Of a DNA stretch of 64,000 bases, positions 35,554 through 45,299 are shown in pieces (positions within the stretch are counted from its first letter, which is position 1; every line of letters begins with the position of its first letter). The position numbers and the translations under genes were made by a program. The stretch spans positions 18,137 through 82,136 of the forward strand of contig CAZDHT010000001.1 of the NCBI GenBank assembly GCA_964505325.1, read 5' to 3'. The DNA is from CAZDHT01 sp964505325. Its GTDB lineage: Bacteria > Planctomycetota > PUPC01. The notes below the pieces were generated by a model, which saw only the letters and a program-made list of their open reading frames with translations, did no database searches and had not been told where the DNA came from.

Positions 35554-35972
35554 TGCCGCTGATGCCGAAACGAATCAAGCACCGCAAGGTCCAACGCGGC
35601 CGGCTGAAGGGCAAGGCGACCCGCGGCAACAGCGTGGCCTTCGGCGATGTCGGGCTCCAGTGTCTCGAGCTCGGCTGGATCACCGCCCGCCAGATCGAAG
35701 CGGGCCGGATCGCCATCTCGCACTTCCTCGCGCGAGAAGGCCGGATGTGGATCCGGGTCTTCCCGCACAAGCCGGTCAGCGCCCGGGCCGCCGAGACCCG
35801 CATGGGGACCGGCAAGGGCGAGCCGGAATACTGGGCAGCCGAGGTCAAGCCCGGCACCATCGTGTTTGAGATCGGCGGCGTGCCGGAGGACGCCGCAGTG
35901 CAGGCGTTGAACCGCGCGGCGCACAAATTCCCCATCAAGATGAGACTCGCCCACCGGAGGCATGCCTGGTGA
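35553..35972 (+). CDS. rplP: 50S ribosomal protein L16
   Basis: A 139-residue L16 near the A-site tRNA elbow. It opens [19 protein letters not shown] and contains [13 protein letters not shown] and [16 protein letters not shown]. One-base overlaps with rpsC (TGATG) and a four-base overlap with rpmC show tight coupling. Confidence 0.97.
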   Translation: MPLMPKRIKHRKVQRGRLKGKATRGNSVAFGDVGLQCLELGWITARQIEAGRIAISHFLAREGRMWIRVFPHKPVSARAAETRMGTGKGEPEYWAAEVKPGTIVFEIGGVPEDAAVQALNRAAHKFPIKMRLAHRRHAW

Positions 35973-36250
35973 AACCCGCGGAGATCCGAGCCCTGTCCGA
36001 CGCCGAACTGCTCAACGAGCTGGAGAACGCCGAGCAGAAGCTCTTTAACCTGCATTTCCAGCGGACGACCCAGAACCTGGAAAGCACCGGGGAGCTGTCG
36101 AAGACCCGCAAAGACATCGCCCGGCTGCAGACCATAATTCGCCAGCGCGCCGCGCGCGCCAGCTTGACCCCGGGGCAGGCTGCCGGGCCTCCGGAAGGCG
36201 CCGCCGGCCAAAAGGCCGAGACCCCGAAGAGCGAGGCCGCCAAACCATGA
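35969..36250 (+). CDS. rpmC: 50S ribosomal protein L29 with C-terminal extension
   Basis: A 93-residue protein: the first 65 residues are L29 ([35 protein letters not shown]). The last 28 residues are an Ala/Pro/Lys-rich tail not found in minimal L29. Starts at GTG 35969 overlapping rplP and overlaps rpsQ by four bases. Confidence 0.93.
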   Translation: MKPAEIRALSDAELLNELENAEQKLFNLHFQRTTQNLESTGELSKTRKDIARLQTIIRQRAARASLTPGQAAGPPEGAAGQKAETPKSEAAKP

Positions 36251-36513
36251 GCGCGAAACGCAAACCGCCCAAGGCCGTCACCGGCATCGTCACCAGCGAC
36301 AAGATGAACAAGACCATCGTCGTGCAGACGCTCAAGACGGTGCGGCACAAACGATACCACAAGTACATCCGCACGCCGCAGGTCTTCAAGGCCCACGACG
36401 AGAACAACGAAGCGCGGGCGGGGGCGCGCGTCAGAATCCTGGCCACCCGGCCGCTCAGCAAGACCAAGCGATGGCGGCTGGTGGAAATACTCGAGCAGGG
36501 ACCGGAAGAATAG
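36247..36513 (+). CDS. rpsQ: 30S ribosomal protein S17
   Basis: An 88-residue S17, an OB-fold protein of the 30S body. [20 protein letters not shown] and [19 protein letters not shown] are characteristic. It overlaps rpmC. Confidence 0.96.
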   Translation: MSAKRKPPKAVTGIVTSDKMNKTIVVQTLKTVRHKRYHKYIRTPQVFKAHDENNEARAGARVRILATRPLSKTKRWRLVEILEQGPEE

Positions 36514-36516
36514 ACG

Positions 36517-36885
36517 ATGATCCAAGCAGAGACCCAACTGGACGTCGCCGACAACAGCGGTGCCCGGCGCGTGGCCTGCATCAAGGTGCTCGGCGGGACC
36601 CGGCGCCGCTATGCAGGCATCGGAGACATCGTCGTGCTGGCCGTGAAGAAAGCCGCGCCCAACGGCCCGATCAAACAAGGCGACGTGGTGCGCGGCGTGG
36701 TGGTCCGCACCAAGAAGGCCCTGAGACGCCCGGACGGCTCATACGTGAGGTTCGACAGCAACGCCGTCGTGCTCATCGGCGAGGACCGCAACCCGCGCGG
36801 CACGCGGATCTTCGGCGCCGTGCCCCGGGAGCTCCGGGCCAAGAACTTTATGAAGATCATCTCGCTCGCGTCCGAGGTGGTGTGA
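36517..36885 (+). CDS. rplN: 50S ribosomal protein L14
   Basis: A 122-residue L14 with [26 protein letters not shown] at the start (broken here only by length limits of quoting) and [20 protein letters not shown] at the end. Three bases separate it from rpsQ. Confidence 0.97.
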   Translation: MIQAETQLDVADNSGARRVACIKVLGGTRRRYAGIGDIVVLAVKKAAPNGPIKQGDVVRGVVVRTKKALRRPDGSYVRFDSNAVVLIGEDRNPRGTRIFGAVPRELRAKNFMKIISLASEVV

Positions 36886-36893
36886 GGATACGA

Positions 36894-37235
36894 ATGCACG
36901 TTCGAAAGAACGACATGGTAATGCTTCTCAAAGACTTCAGCGGCCCCTCGCCCGCGAGGAAGGGCTCGACCGCCCGGGTGCTCAAGGTGTTTCCCAAGCA
37001 GGGCCAGTTGATCTGTGAGGGCGTCAACGTCAAGCACAAGCACATCCGGGCCAACACCAACCGCGACTATCCCCGCGGCGGGATCATCCGAAAAGAAGCC
37101 CCCGTCAGCGCCTCCAGCGTGGCGCTGTATTGCCCGAAGTGCGAGAAAAAAACCCGGGCCGCGCGGAAGATTGTGGACGGCAAGAAGACCCGCGCGTGCA
37201 AGAAGTGCGGCGAACCGTTTGAGACGACAGCCTAG
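36894..37235 (+). CDS. rplX: 50S ribosomal protein L24 with zinc-ribbon tail
   Basis: A 113-residue L24. The KOW domain starts HVRKNDMVMLLKDFSG. The C-terminal third has CPKC and CKKC pairs, a probable zinc ribbon found in L24 of some phyla but not in E. coli. ATG 36894 lies nine bases after rplN. Confidence 0.95.
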   Translation: MHVRKNDMVMLLKDFSGPSPARKGSTARVLKVFPKQGQLICEGVNVKHKHIRANTNRDYPRGGIIRKEAPVSASSVALYCPKCEKKTRAARKIVDGKKTRACKKCGEPFETTA

Positions 37236-37260
37236 CGGCAGGAAATGGAGCGTTTGACCG

Positions 37261-37803
37261 GTGGCGCAGTTGCAGGAACGATATAACACCGAGATCGTGC
37301 CCGCCCTGATGGAGCGGTTTGGCTACACCAACCGCCTGGCGGTACCGAAGCTCATGAAGATCATGCTCAGCGCGGGGGTGGGCCGCGCGGCGGAAGACAA
37401 GGACCGCCTTCCGCAGACGCTCGACGACCTGGCCACCATCTCCGGACAGAAGGCCGTGCCGAGGAAGGCCCGGCGGTCCGTGGCCGGCTTCAAGATCCGG
37501 GCGGGAATGGTGGTGGGCGCCATGGTGACGCTCCGCCGCACGCGGATGTACGAGTTTCTCGAGCGGCTCATCGTCGTCGCGATCCCGCGGATCCGTGACT
37601 TTCGCGGCCTGTCGCCCAACGCGTTTGACGGACACGGCAATTTCTCGTTCGGCATCACCGAGCAGGTCGTGTTCCCGGAGGTCGACCCGGACAGCGTCAA
37701 GGTCACCCAGGGAATGGATATCACGATCGTGACGACCGCCAAACAGGACGAGGAAGGCCGCGAACTGCTTCGCCTGTTCGGCATGCCGTTTACGACAGAA
37801 TAA
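37261..37803 (+). CDS. rplE: 50S ribosomal protein L5
   Basis: A 180-residue L5 of the central protuberance, starting at GTG 37261. RYNTEIVPALMERFGY, SIS-like QKAVPRKARRSVAGFKIRAG and RIRDFRGLSPNAFDGHGNF match the family. GAAATGGAG lies upstream. Confidence 0.97.
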   Translation: MAQLQERYNTEIVPALMERFGYTNRLAVPKLMKIMLSAGVGRAAEDKDRLPQTLDDLATISGQKAVPRKARRSVAGFKIRAGMVVGAMVTLRRTRMYEFLERLIVVAIPRIRDFRGLSPNAFDGHGNFSFGITEQVVFPEVDPDSVKVTQGMDITIVTTAKQDEEGRELLRLFGMPFTTE

Positions 37804-37812
37804 GGAGCCGGA

Positions 37813-37998
37813 ATGGCGCGGAAAAGCTGGATCAACCGGCAGAAGAAGAAACAGAGGTTTCCGGTCCGTGAATACCATCGCTGCGCGCTGTGCGGGCGGC
37901 GAAGAGCTTATATGCGAAAGTTCAAGTTGTGCCGGATCTGCTTCCGGACCCTGGCATCCACCGGGCACATCCCCGGAGTCAGAAAGGCAAGCTGGTAA
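37813..37998 (+). CDS. rpsN: 30S ribosomal protein S14, zinc type
   Basis: A 61-residue S14 of the short zinc-binding (type Z) form: [20 protein letters not shown] gives both CxxC pairs. It is followed by SH-less tail [12 protein letters not shown]. Confidence 0.96.
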   Translation: MARKSWINRQKKKQRFPVREYHRCALCGRRRAYMRKFKLCRICFRTLASTGHIPGVRKASW

Positions 37999-38046
37999 TT
38001 CGCGCCCGTGGTGTCCCGCCCGTATCGGGACAGGAGCCGCCGACAC

Positions 38047-38445
38047 ATGACCATGAATGATTTCGTCGCGGACATGTTGACCCGCATACGGAACGCGCTC
38101 CGCAACGGCAGCGAGACCGTGGAGATCCTCGGATCGCAACTGACCGTGGCGGTAGCGGCCGTTCTGAAGCGGGAAGGCTACATCAAGGACTACGCAGAGC
38201 TGGACACCAAGCCCCAGGCGCTCGTCCGGATCTATCTCAAGTACGGCCCCGAGGGCGAACAGGTCATCACCGGCATCCGGCGCACCAGCACGTCAGGCCG
38301 CCGCGTCTATCGCGGCGCCGACGACCTGGGCACTGTGCTAAACGGCCTCGGAATATCGGTGGTGTCCACGCCCAAGGGCGTGTTGAGCGACCGCGAGTGC
38401 AGGCAGCAGCACGTCGGCGGCGAGGTGCTCTGCAAGGTGTGGTAG
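38047..38445 (+). CDS. rpsH: 30S ribosomal protein S8
   Basis: A 132-residue S8. NDFVADMLTRIRNALRNG opens it and SDRECRQQHVGGEVLCKVW closes it. In other bacteria S8 represses the spc operon. ATG codons at 38047 and 38053 are both possible. The GTG at 38008 is upstream of recognisable homology. Confidence 0.96.
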   Translation: MTMNDFVADMLTRIRNALRNGSETVEILGSQLTVAVAAVLKREGYIKDYAELDTKPQALVRIYLKYGPEGEQVITGIRRTSTSGRRVYRGADDLGTVLNGLGISVVSTPKGVLSDRECRQQHVGGEVLCKVW

Positions 38446-38473
38446 CCGCCGGAGCGGCATACGAGAAGGACAC

Positions 38474-39088
38474 ATGTCGAGAATAGGAAAGAACCCGGTT
38501 CCCCTGCCCGGCGGCGTCCGGGCCGTCCTCGAGGGCCAGGCCCTCACCGTGGAGGGGCCGAACGGAAAGGCCCCGCTGGCGATCCACCCGCTGATCTCGG
38601 TCAGCGTGGACGAGGCCAACCGGCAGATCACGGTCGCTCCGCGCGATCCCAAGGGCCGAAACCCCAAGGAGGCCCGGCTCCAGCGGTCGATGTGGGGCAC
38701 CACGCGAAAGCTCATCGCCAACATGGTCGAAGGCGTCACCCAGGGATACACCCGGGAGGTCCAGATCGTCGGCGTGGGATACGCGGCGCGGGTCGAAGAA
38801 AGCACCCTGTTCATCCGCTGCGGATACTCCCACGAGATCGCGACGCCCATCCCGGACGGCATCACGGTCGACCCGCCCAGGCCGGACAGCCTGATGATCA
38901 CCGGCGTCGGACAGTTGCCCTGCACCGCGCTGACGTTCCGCGGCATAGACAAGCAGCAGGTCGGCCAGTTCGCCGCTTCGGTGCGGCGGCTGCGTCCGCC
39001 CGAACCGTACAAAGGCAAGGGCATCCGGTACATGGGCGAAGAAGTGAAGCGCAAGGCCGGCAAGGCACTGGCGGCCGGCACGGCATAA
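38474..39088 (+). CDS. rplF: 50S ribosomal protein L6
   Basis: A 204-residue L6 with two repeated alpha/beta domains. SRIGKNPVPLPGGVRA at the start and PEPYKGKGIRYMGEEVKRK near the end are standard. It contacts the sarcin-ricin loop region. Slightly longer than E. coli L6. Confidence 0.97.
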   Translation: MSRIGKNPVPLPGGVRAVLEGQALTVEGPNGKAPLAIHPLISVSVDEANRQITVAPRDPKGRNPKEARLQRSMWGTTRKLIANMVEGVTQGYTREVQIVGVGYAARVEESTLFIRCGYSHEIATPIPDGITVDPPRPDSLMITGVGQLPCTALTFRGIDKQQVGQFAASVRRLRPPEPYKGKGIRYMGEEVKRKAGKALAAGTA

Positions 39089-39103
39089 GCGAGACGAGGT
39101 GCG

Positions 39104-39472
39104 ATGAACCGGCAGAAGGAGAAACGACTGAAGCGGGCGCGGCGGCATCGGCGCGTACGCAAAAAGGTGTTCGGGGCGGCGGGGCGTCCCCGCCTCGCCG
39201 TGTACCGCAGCCTGCGCCACACCTACGCCCAGATCATAGACGACACGGCGGGCCGGACGCTCGCCTCGGCGTCAACGCTCAGCGCCGACGTTCGCGAAGA
39301 CCTGGAGAGCACCGGCAATTGTGCCGCCGCCCGGGCGGCGGGAAAGCGGCTGGCGGAAAAGGCACTGGCTCACGGCATTCGCGCGGTCGTGTTCGACCGC
39401 GGCGGATTCAAGTACCACGGCCGCATCAAGGCCCTGGCCGACGCGGCGCGCGAGGGTGGGCTGGCTTTTTAG
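39104..39472 (+). CDS. rplR: 50S ribosomal protein L18
   Basis: A 122-residue L18 that binds 5S rRNA with L5. [20 protein letters not shown] and [24 protein letters not shown] are the family signatures. Confidence 0.96.
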   Translation: MNRQKEKRLKRARRHRRVRKKVFGAAGRPRLAVYRSLRHTYAQIIDDTAGRTLASASTLSADVREDLESTGNCAAARAAGKRLAEKALAHGIRAVVFDRGGFKYHGRIKALADAAREGGLAF

Positions 39473-39504
39473 GACGACCCGTTCTCTTTCGATAGGGGTT
39501 CAAT

Positions 39505-40026
39505 TTGTCACAGGCAGGACGACGCCGACCGAGGGGCGACGGTGCCGGGCAGGAGGGCGCCGGCGAATTCTACGAGAACGTGGTCAAGATCTACCGCTCT
39601 GCCACGGTGGTCAAGGGCGGCCGGCGGTTCAGCTTCGCCGCGCTGACCGTGGTGGGCGACCGGAACGGCTCGGTAGGCATCGGCTACGGCAAGGCGAACG
39701 CGGTGCCCGCTGCGGTGGAGAAGAGCTTCAAGCACGCCCACCGGTCAATGAAACGGGCGGTCCTCTCCGGCCACACCCTGCCGCACGAGGTCACCGGCCG
39801 GTTCCTCGCGTCCCGGGTATACATGCGGCCGGCCGCGCCGGGCACGGGCATCATCGCCGGCGCCGCCGTCCGGGCGGTCGTCGAGGCCGCGGGCGTCAGA
39901 GACGTGCTCACCAAGTCATATGGCAGCAACTCGCCCAAGAACCTGGTCAAGGCCGCCCTGCAGGGTCTGCTTTTGATGCGGGACCGGGCGACCGTCGCGC
40001 GGCTTAGAGGAGTGGAACTCGAGTGA
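39505..40026 (+). CDS. rpsE: 30S ribosomal protein S5
   Basis: A 173-residue S5 beginning at TTG 39505 (AGGGG upstream). VVKGGRRFSFAALTVVGD (double-stranded RNA-binding domain) and GTGIIAGAAVRAVVEAAGV are typical. rpmD (L30) usually follows but rplO starts directly, overlapping the stop. Confidence 0.96.
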   Translation: MSQAGRRRPRGDGAGQEGAGEFYENVVKIYRSATVVKGGRRFSFAALTVVGDRNGSVGIGYGKANAVPAAVEKSFKHAHRSMKRAVLSGHTLPHEVTGRFLASRVYMRPAAPGTGIIAGAAVRAVVEAAGVRDVLTKSYGSNSPKNLVKAALQGLLLMRDRATVARLRGVELE

Positions 40027-40466
40027 ACCTGTCTGACGCGGCAGCCGGCAAGAAGTACAGGAAGACGAAGCGCGTGGGGCGCGGCACCGGGTCGGGCTGG
40101 GGCAAGACCAGCGGCCGGGGGCATCGCGGGGCGCGCTCCCGTTCCGGCGAGGTCATCGAAGCCACCTACGAGGGCGGCCAGATGCCGCTGTTCCGCCGGC
40201 TGCCCAAGCGCGGCTTCAACAACCGGCGCTTCCAGAAGAGGCCCGCCACGCTCAACGTCGGCGACCTCATCAACTGGCCGGGGCAAGAAGAGGTAAACCC
40301 CGAGTCGCTGCTCCGCGCCGGGCTGGTGGACGACATCTCGAATGGGGTGAAAATGCTGGGCAACGGCGACGTGTCGCGGCCCCTCACCGTCAAAGCACAC
40401 GCCTTCTCCGAGGCGGCCCGGGAGAAGATCCTGGCCGCCGGCGGCAAGGCGGAGACCATAGAGTAG
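40023..40466 (+). CDS. rplO: 50S ribosomal protein L15
   Basis: A 147-residue L15 from GTG 40023. RVGRGTGSGWGKTSGRGHRG and EGGQMPLFRRLPKRGF are the signatures of the rRNA-binding N-terminal part. Confidence 0.96.
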   Translation: MNLSDAAAGKKYRKTKRVGRGTGSGWGKTSGRGHRGARSRSGEVIEATYEGGQMPLFRRLPKRGFNNRRFQKRPATLNVGDLINWPGQEEVNPESLLRAGLVDDISNGVKMLGNGDVSRPLTVKAHAFSEAAREKILAAGGKAETIE

Positions 40467-40493
40467 ACGTGACGTAGATCAAAGGCAGGACCT

Positions 40494-41867
40494 GTGCTCG
40501 ATCCGCTGATCAACTGCTTCCGAATCCCCGAGCTGCGGAAGAAGATCCTGTTCACCGTGATGATGCTGGTGGCGTTCCGCGTCGGGGCGTTCGTGCCCAT
40601 CCCGGGGGTGAACCCGAGCGCGGTGCGCGACGCGGCCGGTGTCACCGGCGGCGCCCTCGGCCTGGTGGACATGTTCTCGGGCGGGGCGCTGAGCAAGTGC
40701 GCCGTCTTCGGCCTGGGCATCATGCCGTACATCAGTGCGTCCATCATCTTCCAGCTCCTGGCGACGGTCATCAAGCCGCTCGAGGAGCTGCAGAAGGAAG
40801 GCGAGGCCGGCCAGAAAAAGATCAACCAGTACACCCGCTACGCCACGTTGCTGCTGTGCGCGATCCAGGGCCTGTTCATGGCCAACTGGATCGAGAACAT
40901 GCACACCGCCAAGAACGTGTACGTCGTGCCGGCCAGTGTCCGCGACGGCTTTGGCTTCGAACTCATCTGCGTGGTCGCGCTGACCGGCGGCACCATCCTG
41001 CTGATGTGGATCGGCGAGCAGATCCAGGAGCACGGCATCGGGAACGGCATCTCGCTGCTGATCATGGCCGGGATCGTCGCCCGCATGCCGCCGATGATCC
41101 TCCGGGTCTGGCAGACCCAGGTCGACACCGCCAGCCTGGTGAACCCGGCGGAAGACAAAATCGGCATCATGGGGATCGTAGGGATGCTGCTGATGTACGT
41201 GCTGGTGGTGGTGGGGGTGGTGCTGCTGACGCAGGGCCAGCGCCGCATCACCATACAGACCGCCAAGCAGATTCAGGGCCGCCGGGTGCTGGGCGGGCAG
41301 CGGTACTATCTGCCGCTCCGCGTCGGCGCCGCAGGCGTCATCCCCATCATCTTCGCCCAGTCGCTCCTGATGTTCCCGGGGATGCTCCTCGGCAAAATGG
41401 CGCGCGGCCAGACTTGGGTGGCCGGGCTGGCCCACTGGCTCCATGGTTTCTTCCAGTACGACAGCTTCAGCTACCTGGTGATCTACGTCGTCCTGATCGG
41501 GTTTTTCTGCTTCTTCTGGACCGCCGTCCAGTTCAACCCGATCAAGATGGCCGACGAAATGAAAGAGCGCGGCAACTTCGTCCCCGGCATCCGACCGGGC
41601 CGGCGCACCTCCGAGTACTTCGAGCGCATCATGACCCGCATCACGCTGGCCGGCTCCGCCTTCATCTCGGTCATCGCCATCTTGCCGTACATCGTCCAGC
41701 GGGCCAATCCGGGCCTGGGCCAGGCCGCATACATCTACGGCGGCACGGGCCTCCTGATTGTCGTTGGCGTGGCGCTCGACCTGGTGCAGAAAATCGAAAA
41801 CCACCTGCTGATGAGACACTACGACGGCTTCCTCAAGGGCGGCTCCCGAATTCGAGGACGGCGCTGA
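40494..41867 (+). CDS. secY: Preprotein translocase subunit SecY
   Basis: A 457-residue channel subunit of SecYEG, starting at GTG 40494. About ten hydrophobic helices are visible. FRVGAFVPIPGVN near the start, GIMPYISASIIFQLL (TM2), ENGIGNGISL-like EHGIGNGISLLI, and the cytoplasmic loop region IRPGRRTSEYFERIM are conserved. Overlaps adk by one base (TGATG). Confidence 0.97.
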   Translation: MLDPLINCFRIPELRKKILFTVMMLVAFRVGAFVPIPGVNPSAVRDAAGVTGGALGLVDMFSGGALSKCAVFGLGIMPYISASIIFQLLATVIKPLEELQKEGEAGQKKINQYTRYATLLLCAIQGLFMANWIENMHTAKNVYVVPASVRDGFGFELICVVALTGGTILLMWIGEQIQEHGIGNGISLLIMAGIVARMPPMILRVWQTQVDTASLVNPAEDKIGIMGIVGMLLMYVLVVVGVVLLTQGQRRITIQTAKQIQGRRVLGGQRYYLPLRVGAAGVIPIIFAQSLLMFPGMLLGKMARGQTWVAGLAHWLHGFFQYDSFSYLVIYVVLIGFFCFFWTAVQFNPIKMADEMKERGNFVPGIRPGRRTSEYFERIMTRITLAGSAFISVIAILPYIVQRANPGLGQAAYIYGGTGLLIVVGVALDLVQKIENHLLMRHYDGFLKGGSRIRGRR

Positions 41868-42532
41868 TGGCGCTGCGGCTGATATTTCTCGGGCCTCCGG
41901 GCGCCGGCAAGGGCACGCAGGCGAAGCGCCTTGCCGCGGCCCGGTCGATCCCGCATGTTTCGACCGGAGACATTCTCCGCGCGGAAGTCGGGGCCGGCTC
42001 GGAACTCGGGGCCAAGGCGAAGGAATATATGGGCCGGGGCGAGCTGGTGCCCGACGACCTCGTGGTCGCCATGGTCGCACGTCGCCTTGCCCAGCCCGAC
42101 TGCGGGAACGGGTACCTCCTCGACGGGTTCCCCCGCACCATGGGCCAGGCCACCGCGCTCGAGGCCAGGCTGGCCGAGCACGGCGAGACGATCGGCCAAG
42201 TGCTTTACTTCTCCGCGCCCGACGACGTGCTGATCAAACGCCTGTCGGGCCGGCGGGTGTGCCCCGACTGCAACGCGAACTACCACTTGGAGACCATGCC
42301 GCCGCGAAACGACGGCGTCTGCGACAAGTGCGGCGGCAAGCTGATCCAGCGCGAGGACGACATGCCCGAGACCGTCCGGAATCGCCTCAAGGTCTACCGG
42401 GCGCAGACACGGGAACTGATCGGCCATTACGGCGCGACCGGCTCCGCCCAAGCCGGGTTGCTGACCGAGATCGACAGCACCGGGACGGTCGGCGAGATCG
42501 CCGATGCCGTGGCCCGGTCTTTGGAAAACTGA
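41867..42532 (+). CDS. adk: Adenylate kinase with zinc-binding lid
   Basis: A 221-residue adenylate kinase (ATP + AMP to 2 ADP). P-loop GPPGAGKGTQ at residue 9, STGDILRAEV for AMP binding, LDGFPRT near 85. The lid contains CPDC and CDKC, so it is of the long, zinc-binding type. Coupled to secY. Confidence 0.97.
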   Translation: MALRLIFLGPPGAGKGTQAKRLAAARSIPHVSTGDILRAEVGAGSELGAKAKEYMGRGELVPDDLVVAMVARRLAQPDCGNGYLLDGFPRTMGQATALEARLAEHGETIGQVLYFSAPDDVLIKRLSGRRVCPDCNANYHLETMPPRNDGVCDKCGGKLIQREDDMPETVRNRLKVYRAQTRELIGHYGATGSAQAGLLTEIDSTGTVGEIADAVARSLEN

Positions 42533-42600
42533 GTGCGCCCCCGGGCGGCAGGTGCCGCCCCGTGCAGGGCGCCCGAGCGACCTTTGAGAGAGGGTTTGAG

Positions 42601-43377
42601 ATGTTCGGCGCGATACCGCTCAGGACGCCACAAGAGCTGCTGATTATGAGAGACGCCGGCCGCATCGTGGCCCAGGTGCTCGACCGGATGAAGCAACTCG
42701 CAGCCCCCGGCGTCACGACGCTCGAACTGGACGCGGTGGCCGAGGAGACCATCCGCGACCGCGGCGGAAAGCCCGCCTTTAAGGGCTACCGGGTGCCCGG
42801 GAAGGAGCCGTTCCCCGCGACCATCTGTGCCTCGGTCAACGACCAGGTCGTCCACGGGATACCCGACGCCCGACGCCTTCGCGAGGGCGACATCCTGAGC
42901 ATCGACGTCGGCGTCGAATACCGGGGCTTCTTCGGCGACACAGCCGTTACGCTCCCTGTCGGCCGCGTCTCGAAGACGGCCCGGAAGCTGATGCGGGTCT
43001 GCTCCGAAGCGCTCGATCTGGCCATCGCCGAGGTGAGGCCCGGCAATGTTCTTCGCAGAATCGGAGAAACGGTGCAGCGCCACGTAGAGACCAACGGCTT
43101 CTCGGTCGTGCGCAAGTTCGTGGGGCACGGAATCGGGACCGCCATGCACCAGGCGCCCGAGGTGCCCAATTTCGCCACCAAGCACTGCGCCGAGGTGGCC
43201 ATGGAACCCGGGCTGGTGTTGGCCATCGAGCCGATGATCAACGCCGGCCGATACCAGGTGGTGGAGGACCCCGTGAACCGGTGGACCGTAACCACGGCAG
43301 ACGGCAAGCTCTCGGCTCACTTCGAGCATTCCATCGCAGTGACGCCCGAAGGGCATGAGATCCTGACGCTGCCCTGA
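42601..43377 (+). CDS. map: Methionine aminopeptidase, type I
   Basis: A 258-residue type I enzyme that removes N-terminal Met from new proteins. Metal ligands are visible: [17 protein letters not shown] (two Asp), [10 protein letters not shown] (His), AIEPM (Glu) and HFEHSIAV (Glu). The position between adk and infA is conventional. Confidence 0.96.
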   Translation: MFGAIPLRTPQELLIMRDAGRIVAQVLDRMKQLAAPGVTTLELDAVAEETIRDRGGKPAFKGYRVPGKEPFPATICASVNDQVVHGIPDARRLREGDILSIDVGVEYRGFFGDTAVTLPVGRVSKTARKLMRVCSEALDLAIAEVRPGNVLRRIGETVQRHVETNGFSVVRKFVGHGIGTAMHQAPEVPNFATKHCAEVAMEPGLVLAIEPMINAGRYQVVEDPVNRWTVTTADGKLSAHFEHSIAVTPEGHEILTLP

Positions 43378-43393
43378 CCAGACGGGAAGGACG

Positions 43394-43660
43394 ATGCCAA
43401 AGGAAGAAGCCATACGCGTAGAGGCCACGGTGCGGGAGGCCCTGCCCAACGCCATGTTCAACGTGGAGCTGGAAAACGGCCACCGCGTCCTCGCCCACGT
43501 CTCGGGCAAGATGAGGAGGTACTTCATCCGCATCCTGCCGGGAGACAAGGTAACTATCGAGATGTCGCCCTACGACCTGACCAAGGGGCGCATCGTGTAC
43601 CGCGAAGAACGGCAGCCGCGGACCCCGCGGCCCGGCGGCAGCCGGAAAGGAAGGCGATAA
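43394..43660 (+). CDS. infA: Translation initiation factor IF-1
   Basis: An 88-residue IF-1, a single OB fold blocking the A site during initiation. [21 protein letters not shown] and [20 protein letters not shown] are diagnostic. About 15 basic residues extend beyond the usual C-terminus. Overlaps rpmJ (ATAATG). Confidence 0.96.
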   Translation: MPKEEAIRVEATVREALPNAMFNVELENGHRVLAHVSGKMRRYFIRILPGDKVTIEMSPYDLTKGRIVYREERQPRTPRPGGSRKGRR

Positions 43661-43776
43661 TGAAGGTCCGCAGTTCCGTCAAGCGAATCTGTGAAAACTG
43701 CAAGCTCATACGGCGCAAGGGCGTCGTACGGGTGATATGCACCAACCCCCGCCACAAGCAGCGGCAGGGGAAATGA
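43660..43776 (+). CDS. rpmJ: 50S ribosomal protein L36
   Basis: A 38-residue L36: [20 protein letters not shown] then [14 protein letters not shown]. Zinc ligands C-C-C-H are intact. The gene is too short for many gene finders, but it is complete and overlaps infA by one base. Confidence 0.97.
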   Translation: MKVRSSVKRICENCKLIRRKGVVRVICTNPRHKQRQGK

Positions 43777-43803
43777 CCGAGCCCGAATCGGAGGAAGTTC
43801 GAC

Positions 43804-44187
43804 ATGCCTCGTCTAGTGGGCGTTGACATTCCGGGCCGCAAGCACATCGAGATCGCCCTGACCTACATCCACGGCATCGGCCGTTCGTCGGCGATGAAGG
43901 TCGTCAAGGCCGCCGGCATCGAGCCCGGCACGCGGGCCGACGATCTGACCGAAGAGCAGCTCTCGCGCCTCGTCGGCGTCATCGACCGCAGCTTCACCGT
44001 GGAGGGCGAGCTCCGCCGCATGGCCGCGCAGAACATCGCCCGCCTGCGCGACATCAACTGCTACCGCGGCATCCGGCACAGGCGTGGGCTGCCCGTACGC
44101 GGCCAACGCACCCGGACCAATGCCCGGACCCGAAAGGGCCCCAAGAAGACCGTCGCGGGCAAGAAGAGCGTCAAGGCGTTGGGCTAA
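43804..44187 (+). CDS. rpsM: 30S ribosomal protein S13
   Basis: A 127-residue S13. [20 protein letters not shown] and [29 protein letters not shown] C-terminus reaching P-site tRNA. First gene of the alpha part of the operon. Confidence 0.97.
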   Translation: MPRLVGVDIPGRKHIEIALTYIHGIGRSSAMKVVKAAGIEPGTRADDLTEEQLSRLVGVIDRSFTVEGELRRMAAQNIARLRDINCYRGIRHRRGLPVRGQRTRTNARTRKGPKKTVAGKKSVKALG

Positions 44188-44224
44188 CCGCCGGCCCCAG
44201 GCCGCATAGGTTCAGGAGTTGCAC

Positions 44225-44605
44225 ATGGCAAAAGCCGGTCGAAAACATGTCCGCCGGGTCTCGTCCCAAGCGATCGCCCACGTCAAGGCGACGTTCAACA
44301 ACACCATTGTCTCGATTACCGACCTGAACGGCGAGGTGTTGTGCTGGGCGAGCGCCGGCACCATCGGGTTCAAAGGCTCCCGAAAGAGCACCCCGTTCGC
44401 CGCGCAGCGCACCGCCGAGAACGCCGCGCAGAAGGCCCAAAAGATGGGGGTGCGCCAGGTGGAGGTGCGCGTCAAGGGCCCCGGGTCCGGCCGCGAGTCG
44501 GCCGTCCGCGCACTCCAGGCCGCCGGGCTCGAAATCAAGGCCATCGAAGACGTCACCCCCCTGCCCCACAACGGGTGCAGGCCCAGGAAGAGGCGCCGTG
44601 TATAA
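44225..44605 (+). CDS. rpsK: 30S ribosomal protein S11
   Basis: A 126-residue S11 of the platform. [34 protein letters not shown] and [16 protein letters not shown] are standard. A TTG six bases upstream is possible, but ATG 44225 gives [12 protein letters not shown], the typical start. Confidence 0.96.
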   Translation: MAKAGRKHVRRVSSQAIAHVKATFNNTIVSITDLNGEVLCWASAGTIGFKGSRKSTPFAAQRTAENAAQKAQKMGVRQVEVRVKGPGSGRESAVRALQAAGLEIKAIEDVTPLPHNGCRPRKRRRV

Positions 44606-44637
44606 CGCCGCGTCCGAACACGATTAGGAGTGGCCCA

Positions 44638-45264
44638 TTGGCTCGCAACACCGGACCCAAATGCAGGCTCTGCCGCAGGGAGGGCGTCAAGCTCTTCCTG
44701 AAGGGAGCGCGCTGCGACACCCCCAAGTGCGGGTTTGAACGGCGGGAATATCCGCCCGGGATGCACACCTGGCCCCGGCGCAAGATCTCCGCCTACGGCC
44801 TGCAACTGCGCGAGAAACAGAAGGTGAAACGATACTACGGAATTCTCGAACGGCAGTTCCGCCTCTACTTCCAACGGGCCGAACGAGCCAAGGGCAACAC
44901 CGGCGAGAACCTTCTGCTGGCGCTTGAATCCCGGCTGGACAACGTGGTGGCCTGCCTGAGCTTTGCCACCTCGCGCAGCAACGCCCGCCAATTGATCCGA
45001 CACGGGCACCTCTTGGTCAACAACCAAAGGGTCACCATCCCGTCCGTGGCGGCCAAGGCCGGCGACCAAATCACGGTGGCCAACCGGGCGAAGTCGAAGG
45101 CGGCCGTCACGACGGCCCTCGAGCTCACACAGGGCCGCGGTGTCCCCGCGTGGCTCGAGCTCACGCTCGAACCACCGGCCGGGAAGGTGACCCGGCCGCC
45201 GACACGCGAAGACATCTCGCTGCCGGTGCAAGAACAGCTCATCGTCGAGCTATTGTCGAAATAG
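44638..45264 (+). CDS. rpsD: 30S ribosomal protein S4, zinc-binding form
   Basis: A 208-residue S4 beginning at TTG 44638 (MARNTGPKCRLCRREG), with TAGGAG upstream. CRLC and CDTPKC give the zinc-binding C+ form. The S4 RNA-binding domain (RLDNVVACLSFATSRSNARQ and IRHGHLLVNNQRVTIPS) follows. S4 represses the alpha operon in enterobacteria. Confidence 0.96.
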   Translation: MARNTGPKCRLCRREGVKLFLKGARCDTPKCGFERREYPPGMHTWPRRKISAYGLQLREKQKVKRYYGILERQFRLYFQRAERAKGNTGENLLLALESRLDNVVACLSFATSRSNARQLIRHGHLLVNNQRVTIPSVAAKAGDQITVANRAKSKAAVTTALELTQGRGVPAWLELTLEPPAGKVTRPPTREDISLPVQEQLIVELLSK

Positions 45265-45299
45265 GAAGAATACCCGCTCCCCGCTGCGGAGGATAGACG

